Positions 59,494 to 64,000 of a DNA stretch of 64,000 nt are shown piece by piece. A program made the translations under genes and the position numbers. The stretch lies in NCBI GenBank assembly GCA_026390795.1, contig JAPLFG010000003.1, forward strand, positions 1,736,001-1,800,000, in the 5' to 3' direction. The stretch comes from Ignavibacteriales bacterium. Lineage in GTDB: Bacteria; Bacteroidota; Ignavibacteria; Ignavibacteriales; Melioribacteraceae. Numbering within the stretch: position 1 is the first letter of the stretch; every line of letters starts with the position of its first letter. Below the pieces are notes generated by a model. That model saw nothing but the letters and a program-made list of their open reading frames with translations, did no database searches and was not told the DNA's origin.

Positions 59494-60323
59494 GTCCTTT
59501 CATTTGGCATTATGACGAATCAATAATTCAAAAAGTTACAGAGGGCAAAAAATTTTCACTTTCCTTTTGGTGATAATGAATGGATGGACTTATGAAATGG
59601 CATAAAAAGAATAACGTCGGCTCACATATAAAATTGATTAGACTTTCTTTAATACACTAAAAAATTATATTAACCCGTTTTGTGAATTAGAATGTAAACC
59701 GTTAAAACGGTTCTGACATTGCGCTTTGTTTTCTAACCCCGCGATTTATCGCGTAGTTAATCAATGGAACAATGATCTTTTAAACTATTTCAACAGTTTA
59801 TTAAACTATATTCTTTAATTCACAAAACACGCAATAATAAATAAATTATAAACTGATTTTTTGATCTTCATGCTTGTTGAGCTTTGTATCTCAGCATGAA
59901 CAAGGATTGCTACTTCTTCACATGTAGTTTAGGTGAATACTTCAAGCACTCTTTCCCGGCTGCCGAGAATACCTCAATTGATGGAAGATGCAGTGATTTG
60001 AATCCAAATGCTTTGCAAGCATAAGGGCGGTTTTTTTCCCATGTTATTCTAAAATAAACACACTTTTTGCAATCAACGGGCATTTCAATTAAGGTTTTTG
60101 ATTAATTATCGAATCTATAATGAGAAAATTAATATGCAAAAACATCGCTTTTAAAATTAGGTTGATCAGTGAGCAAATTCATGGTAAAACTTAACGGAAT
60201 TAAAGCAAGAGTATTGAAATTAATTAAAGCGTTATCATTTATACATAACCGCTCATTCTTTAATCTCATTTTGCTTATATTACACCACAAATTTACGTTT
60301 ATTACACAAATTCAAAGTCAATC
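59494..60323. other. 830-base intergenic region between divergent genes
   Basis: No ORF or tRNA was recognised. It holds small dyads: AACCGTT/AACGGTT near 59697-59712, CGCGAT/ATCGCG near 59740-59753, and ATGCTT/AAGCAT at 60008-60022. The region must contain promoters for the - strand receptor gene and the + strand helicase, but no box is clear enough to call. Confidence 0.5.
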
Positions 60324-61907
60324 TTGCTTAAAAAATATATAACAAAATTCAAAGCCTTCTTTGGTGCTAAACCAAAATCTGTTTCAGGTGCATCAACATC
60401 AAAACCAATCGATTCGAAACCATCTGCTCAAAAACAGAAGCCACATTCTCAAACTAAACCAAGCGGTGTACATCATCCTCGTGAACCTCATAAAAAAGAA
60501 ACGCGCGAAGAATACCGTCTTCGTCATGAAAAAAGTACTCGAAAAAAAACAACTCTTTCAAGTACACCGCCGAGTACGCCAAGCATCCCTCGTCCGGCTC
60601 AAATTATTTCCTCTGAACCATGGGATGATTCATTATTTAAAGTTCCAGTGGTTGACGGGAAATCGCGTTTTCACGATTTTGATTTGGCAAAAGAAATACT
60701 GCACGCAGTTTTTGATTTAGGATTTCAGTATTGCACGCAGGTCCAAGCTGAGACTCTTCCCAGATCGCTTACCGGAGATGATGTTACTGCGCAGGCACAA
60801 ACAGGAACCGGTAAAACTGCGGCATTTCTTATTACCATCTTCAATCATATTCTCAAACAACCGATTGATAAAAAAAGAAAACCCGGAACACCGCGCGCAT
60901 TAATTCTTGCGCCTACGCGGGAGCTTGTCTTGCAAATTGAAAAAGACACGCGCGGACTTGGCAAGTATATTCCTTGTTCAATACTTTCTCTTCTTGGCGG
61001 TGTGGATTATATAAAACAGCAAAAAATTCTTCGTAGTGAACCATGCGATATTCTAATTTGTACTCCAGGACGTTTAATTGATTTCATGAAAAAGAAGCTA
61101 GTTGATTTGAGCAAAGTGGAGATTCTAATTATTGATGAAGCCGACCGAATGCTTGATATGGGATTCATCCCATCTGTTAAACAGATTGTAATTGCTACTC
61201 CACAGAAAGCGAAACGGCAGACAATGTTTTTCAGCGCTACAATGACGGGCGATGTAAAGCGTCTTGCAGAATCATGGACGAGGCAAGCATTTGAAATTAC
61301 AGTGAAGCCGGAAGATATTGCGGTCCAAAGTATTGAGCAGATTACCTATATAACAACAATTGTAGAAAAACCAACATTGCTTTATAATATCATAATGCAG
61401 AAAAAACTTGAACGCGTTTTGATATTTGTTAATAGGCGGCATGAAGCCAGGCGTTTAGTGGAAACATTTAAAATGTATGGAATTAGTTGCGCTCTTCTTT
61501 CGGGAGAAGTGGATCAAATCCAACGAATAAAAAGATTGGAAAATTTCCGGGAGGGAAAAGTTCGTGTTCTTGTTGCAACCGATGTCGCATCTCGCGGTCT
61601 TCATGTTGAAGCGATTTCGCATGTTATCAATTACAACATGCCTCAAGATGTTGAAGAATATGTGCATCGTATTGGTCGCACAGGACGTGCCGGCGCTTCC
61701 GGTATTGCAATTAATTTTGCCGATGAAGAAGATTCGTATGAACTTCAGAAGCTGGAAGAATTTCTAGGTAAAAAAATTGAATGTATTTTTCCCGAAGATG
61801 AATTGCTAATCCCGATTCCAGAAATGTATAAGAAAATAGTTTCTCAGAAACCGCGTAGAAGTGAACCCGTGAAAAGAAAAAGCAGCGGTCCAAGAAGAAG
61901 AAACTGA
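60324..61907 (+). CDS. DEAD-box ATP-dependent RNA helicase
   Basis: An RhlE/RhlB-type helicase. After a basic, Ser/Pro-rich N-terminal extension of about 105 residues come the Q motif (GFQYCTQVQAETLP), motif I (AQTGTGKT, about 155-162), PTREL, motif II (IDEADRMLDMG, DEAD near 271-274), SAT, and the second domain with ATDVASRGLH and HRIGRTGRAG. The basic tail ends KRKSSGPRRRN. It unwinds short RNA duplexes in ribosome assembly or RNA decay. The start is TTG 60324, because no ATG occurs in frame before motif I; no clear Shine-Dalgarno is present. Confidence 0.93.
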   Translation: MLKKYITKFKAFFGAKPKSVSGASTSKPIDSKPSAQKQKPHSQTKPSGVHHPREPHKKETREEYRLRHEKSTRKKTTLSSTPPSTPSIPRPAQIISSEPWDDSLFKVPVVDGKSRFHDFDLAKEILHAVFDLGFQYCTQVQAETLPRSLTGDDVTAQAQTGTGKTAAFLITIFNHILKQPIDKKRKPGTPRALILAPTRELVLQIEKDTRGLGKYIPCSILSLLGGVDYIKQQKILRSEPCDILICTPGRLIDFMKKKLVDLSKVEILIIDEADRMLDMGFIPSVKQIVIATPQKAKRQTMFFSATMTGDVKRLAESWTRQAFEITVKPEDIAVQSIEQITYITTIVEKPTLLYNIIMQKKLERVLIFVNRRHEARRLVETFKMYGISCALLSGEVDQIQRIKRLENFREGKVRVLVATDVASRGLHVEAISHVINYNMPQDVEEYVHRIGRTGRAGASGIAINFADEEDSYELQKLEEFLGKKIECIFPEDELLIPIPEMYKKIVSQKPRRSEPVKRKSSGPRRRN

Positions 61908-61921
61908 TTACGATACAAAGG

Positions 61922-61942
61922 AATAATTACTCAAAAATTATT
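61922..61942. terminator. possible small bidirectional terminator between convergent genes
   Basis: AATAATT (61922-61928) pairs with AATTATT (61936-61942) around a 7-base loop, between the helicase and the thioredoxin-like gene. The stem is all A-T and overlaps the - strand stop, so it is weak. Confidence 0.3.
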
Positions 61943-63293
61943 TTAATAGTTGCTTTAGCTCATCAATTGATAATGGTTTTCCGAGAATCTTTCTTGCCCC
62001 ATCCAGTAAGAACATAGTTGGAGTTGCATAAACATAATAATCAGATGCAGCTTTTGAATTCCATCCTTTCAGATCGGAAACATTAATCCATTTCAAATTA
62101 TTACTCTTTATGAAGCCAAGCCAGTCATCTTTTTTCTCGTCAAGAGAGATTGCAATTACTTCAAATTTTTTTTCTCTTTGAGCATTATAAAACTTATTCA
62201 ACTCCGGGATTAAATCTTTACAGTGGGGGCACCAACTGGCATAGTATACTATTAATAATTTATCAGAAGTTGTTTTTTCCAGATCAACATTTTTACCATC
62301 AACATCAGGCAGAATTATATTTGGAGCCATAGCATTTACATATAGTTTTTTATTCTGGTCAATTCTTCTTTGTATAGAACTCTCGGTTTTTGAATCGAGA
62401 CAAAGATCATCCTTGATTACATAATTCTGAATTATATAATCGAGCGTTTGTTCTAAGCCGAATTTTTTAAATCCGTCTATCATATATTCGGTTATATGCT
62501 GATACACAAGCTGGTTTATTTTTGCTTTGTTAAGAATTGAGTCAACTGCAATCATGAATTCCTTTTCAAGAAGCTCTTTGGGAAGCTGCGGGTTCCGGTA
62601 ATAAGTTAAGTACTCAATTGTTTTGTTGGTAAAAACATCCGAATAGATTAATCCGGAATTCTTAAAATCAACTTTATCCAATGCATGAGATTTCAGAAAA
62701 ACCAATTGCTTCTCCAATGGAAATGTAAAGTCAACCACCGGTAATTGTGATGATCTAATGTATCTGGCAATAAAATTGTTGGGGTTTTTTTGAGAGATGA
62801 GATTCACAAATTCCAGATATTGCTTTTGGAGTTGTGCAAATTTATTTCTCGTCGCAGCATAATAATCATCATCTTTAGGATAGCGGGCTAATATCAACTG
62901 CAGCAATTCTGTCTTTGTTTTATACTGTTTGTTAAGATTAATAAAAGAATAAAACAACTTATTGGATTCAGATCTATTCACTGCAACAGAGTCTGGAATA
63001 CTATTAACATCGGCGCTAATATCTACATCTTCTCCATCATAAATAAAATTTATTCGCCTATTGTTGCCGAATTGTAAAAAGTAAATGCCGGGATGATGTT
63101 GGGTTGGGACAAATTGATAACTGAATTTATTTATTTGAGTGGATTTAATCGAATCGATAAAAAAAGTTTTTTCGCCTTGGAGAGAAAATAAAACCGCATT
63201 ATTGGTATTAATTCCATCTATCGTAATGCTTACAGTCTGTGCTTCTAAAAAATTGAAGGATATTAGAAAGAACGAAAGCAAAATGTAATTCAT
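61938..63293 (-). CDS. TlpA/ResA-type thioredoxin-like protein
   Basis: Signal peptide about 1-18 (ending FLEAQ). Residues about 20-300 are a beta N-terminal domain and a helical linker as in the DUF4369-containing group of Bacteroidota. The C-terminal thioredoxin domain starts near 325 (APNIILPDVDGKNVDLEKTT) and has active site WCPHC at 354-358 and cis-Pro in YATPTMFLL. It should act in the periplasm in thiol-disulfide exchange. The substrate is unknown. Confidence 0.9.
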   Translation of the reverse strand: MNYILLSFFLISFNFLEAQTVSITIDGINTNNAVLFSLQGEKTFFIDSIKSTQINKFSYQFVPTQHHPGIYFLQFGNNRRINFIYDGEDVDISADVNSIPDSVAVNRSESNKLFYSFINLNKQYKTKTELLQLILARYPKDDDYYAATRNKFAQLQKQYLEFVNLISQKNPNNFIARYIRSSQLPVVDFTFPLEKQLVFLKSHALDKVDFKNSGLIYSDVFTNKTIEYLTYYRNPQLPKELLEKEFMIAVDSILNKAKINQLVYQHITEYMIDGFKKFGLEQTLDYIIQNYVIKDDLCLDSKTESSIQRRIDQNKKLYVNAMAPNIILPDVDGKNVDLEKTTSDKLLIVYYASWCPHCKDLIPELNKFYNAQREKKFEVIAISLDEKKDDWLGFIKSNNLKWINVSDLKGWNSKAASDYYVYATPTMFLLDGARKILGKPLSIDELKQLLK

Positions 63294-63353
63294 AAATATT
63301 TCTCAAAAATTCATTCGAATTATAATAAAAAGAAAGAAGAAATTGATGTATGA

Positions 63354-64000
63354 TTAATCCTTGATGCAGCGAACACTGAATGCATTCTTCTTACTATAAT
63401 ATAGAAAATCTCGAGTGATAATTTTAGTGTTATATAAGAGATTAAGGTAATAGGAATGATTAGCATCAGAAGTTTTTGTTGAACTCCAAAAGAAAGTGGT
63501 AGATCCCAAAGTAAGAGGGGCAAAGCCGACCCCGCCGAGGCCTGTATCATAGCCATAACCGGCTATCAATGCTGAGAACCCGCTTGTGTTTGTTCCCGCT
63601 CCATCAGCAGTTCCTTCGCCTCCGGCTTTTAATGCGTTTCCATCATTATCAACTGCACTGCTCGTGCTAAGAGTTTCGAAATCAAATAAGGTTGGTACAT
63701 GCCATCCGGTTGGGCAAATGCCTTGTGCACCTTGGATACTGCTATATTGCATCGCTTCGTCCCACTGATAAAGACCGCCAAATTTTGTACAATTTGCCAA
63801 GGCATTATCATCGTAACAATATTTTTCAATTACACCGTTATTTGTTTGAGCTTCGTTTTTGTTAATTCTCGTTCCAACGTCTAGGTTCTCTCTCATCCAG
63901 CACTGTCTTCCGATCTGAACAACATTATATGATTTACCGGAATAGGTTAGCGTGCCCATACATCTTGTTTTGAAAGTCCATGTTATTGACCAGCCCGATG
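63354..64000 (-). CDS. FISUMP-domain protein, N-terminus beyond the window
   Basis: The domain pattern VVQIGRQCWMRENLDVGTRI, CPTGWHVPTLFDFETL, GFSALIAGYGYDTG, FFWSSTKTSDANHSYYLNL and FSVRCIKD is the Fibrobacter-succinogenes-major-paralogous (FISUMP) domain of secreted surface proteins. The first ATG in frame is at 63959, but the frame stays open to the edge (upstream residues read SGWSITWTFKTRC), and FISUMP domains usually follow other modules. I therefore treat it as the C-terminal part of a larger protein. Confidence 0.85.
   Translation of the reverse strand, partial: SGWSITWTFKTRCMGTLTYSGKSYNVVQIGRQCWMRENLDVGTRINKNEAQTNNGVIEKYCYDDNALANCTKFGGLYQWDEAMQYSSIQGAQGICPTGWHVPTLFDFETLSTSSAVDNDGNALKAGGEGTADGAGTNTSGFSALIAGYGYDTGLGGVGFAPLTLGSTTFFWSSTKTSDANHSYYLNLLYNTKIITRDFLYYSKKNAFSVRCIKD

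Noticed and set aside
60100-60135. Reverse-strand TTCGATAA-like site upstream of the TonB-dependent receptor
   Set aside because: The -35 part is only TTAA and the site is about 600 bases from the gene.
59494-60323. Possible tRNA or small RNA in the 830-base gap
   Set aside because: No cloverleaf with a T-arm could be built; the only features are short unrelated dyads.
1-64000. CRISPR arrays, insertion sequences or prophage
   Set aside because: No regularly spaced repeats, transposase, integrase or phage genes were seen.

Overview
The window is low-GC DNA from a diderm, flagellated bacterium, most likely a member of Ignavibacteria (Ignavibacteriota/Chlorobi-Bacteroidota group). Three things point there: the C-terminal type IX secretion (T9SS) sorting domain with NYPNPFNPST in the 1295-residue protein at 10613-14500, the TonB-dependent receptor with a carboxypeptidase-regulatory-like N-terminus, and the FISUMP-domain protein at the right edge. 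P-ring and L-ring genes (flgI, flgH) show that the flagellum crosses an outer membrane. Taxonomy is inferred from these features alone.

Positions 1-53141 are one nearly continuous flagellar locus, all on the + strand. The order is fliF (last codons)-fliG-fliH-[lipoprotein]-fliI-fliJ-motE/ylxF-like-fliK-flgD-flagellar operon protein-flgE; then a large T9SS-secreted protein; then fliL-fliM-fliN-fliO-fliP-fliQ-fliR-flhB-flhA-flhF-flhG-small membrane protein-fliA; a signalling insert (two HDOD proteins, a degenerate histidine kinase, a membrane protein); flgF-flgG-flgA-flgH-flgI-flgJ-flgN-flgK-flgL; motA-motB-fliW-csrA; an Hpt response regulator, a second motA-motB pair, two more receiver proteins, an unknown protein, a PAS histidine kinase, an unknown membrane protein; a TPR protein and a TPR glycosyltransferase; then flagellin-fliS-fliD-unknown-flgM-receiver protein. 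Most genes overlap by 4-8 bases or are separated by a few bases, so long translationally coupled operons are likely.

The main new observation is regulatory. Seven sites on the + strand fit one strict pattern, TAAA, exactly 15 bases, then N(C/T)CGATAA, which matches the textbook sigma-28 (FliA) promoter. They precede flagellin, the T9SS protein, an unknown gene at 41682, flgM, flgE (inside flgD), fliK (inside the motE-like gene) and a lipoprotein gene. The lipoprotein site lies in a 70-base diverged copy of the motE-like gene segment, so the promoter appears to have been duplicated into the fliH-fliI gap. fliA and flgM are both present, so the circuit is complete. A second layer is suggested by fliW-csrA together with hairpin leaders on flagellin and flgE, each with an AAGGA loop and a GGAGG Shine-Dalgarno, which resembles CsrA control of Bacillus hag.

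The locus also holds six signalling proteins with no DNA-binding output (one full kinase, one kinase-like protein without the phosphoacceptor histidine, one receiver-DHp protein without a catalytic domain, one receiver-Hpt, two lone receivers) and two different stator pairs.

From 53142 on, the content is ordinary chromosomal: a repeat-containing spacer, a tricorn-like protease and a TonB-dependent receptor on the - strand, a DEAD-box helicase on the + strand, and a thioredoxin-like protein and an edge-truncated FISUMP protein on the - strand. No rRNA, tRNA, CRISPR array or transposase was recognised.
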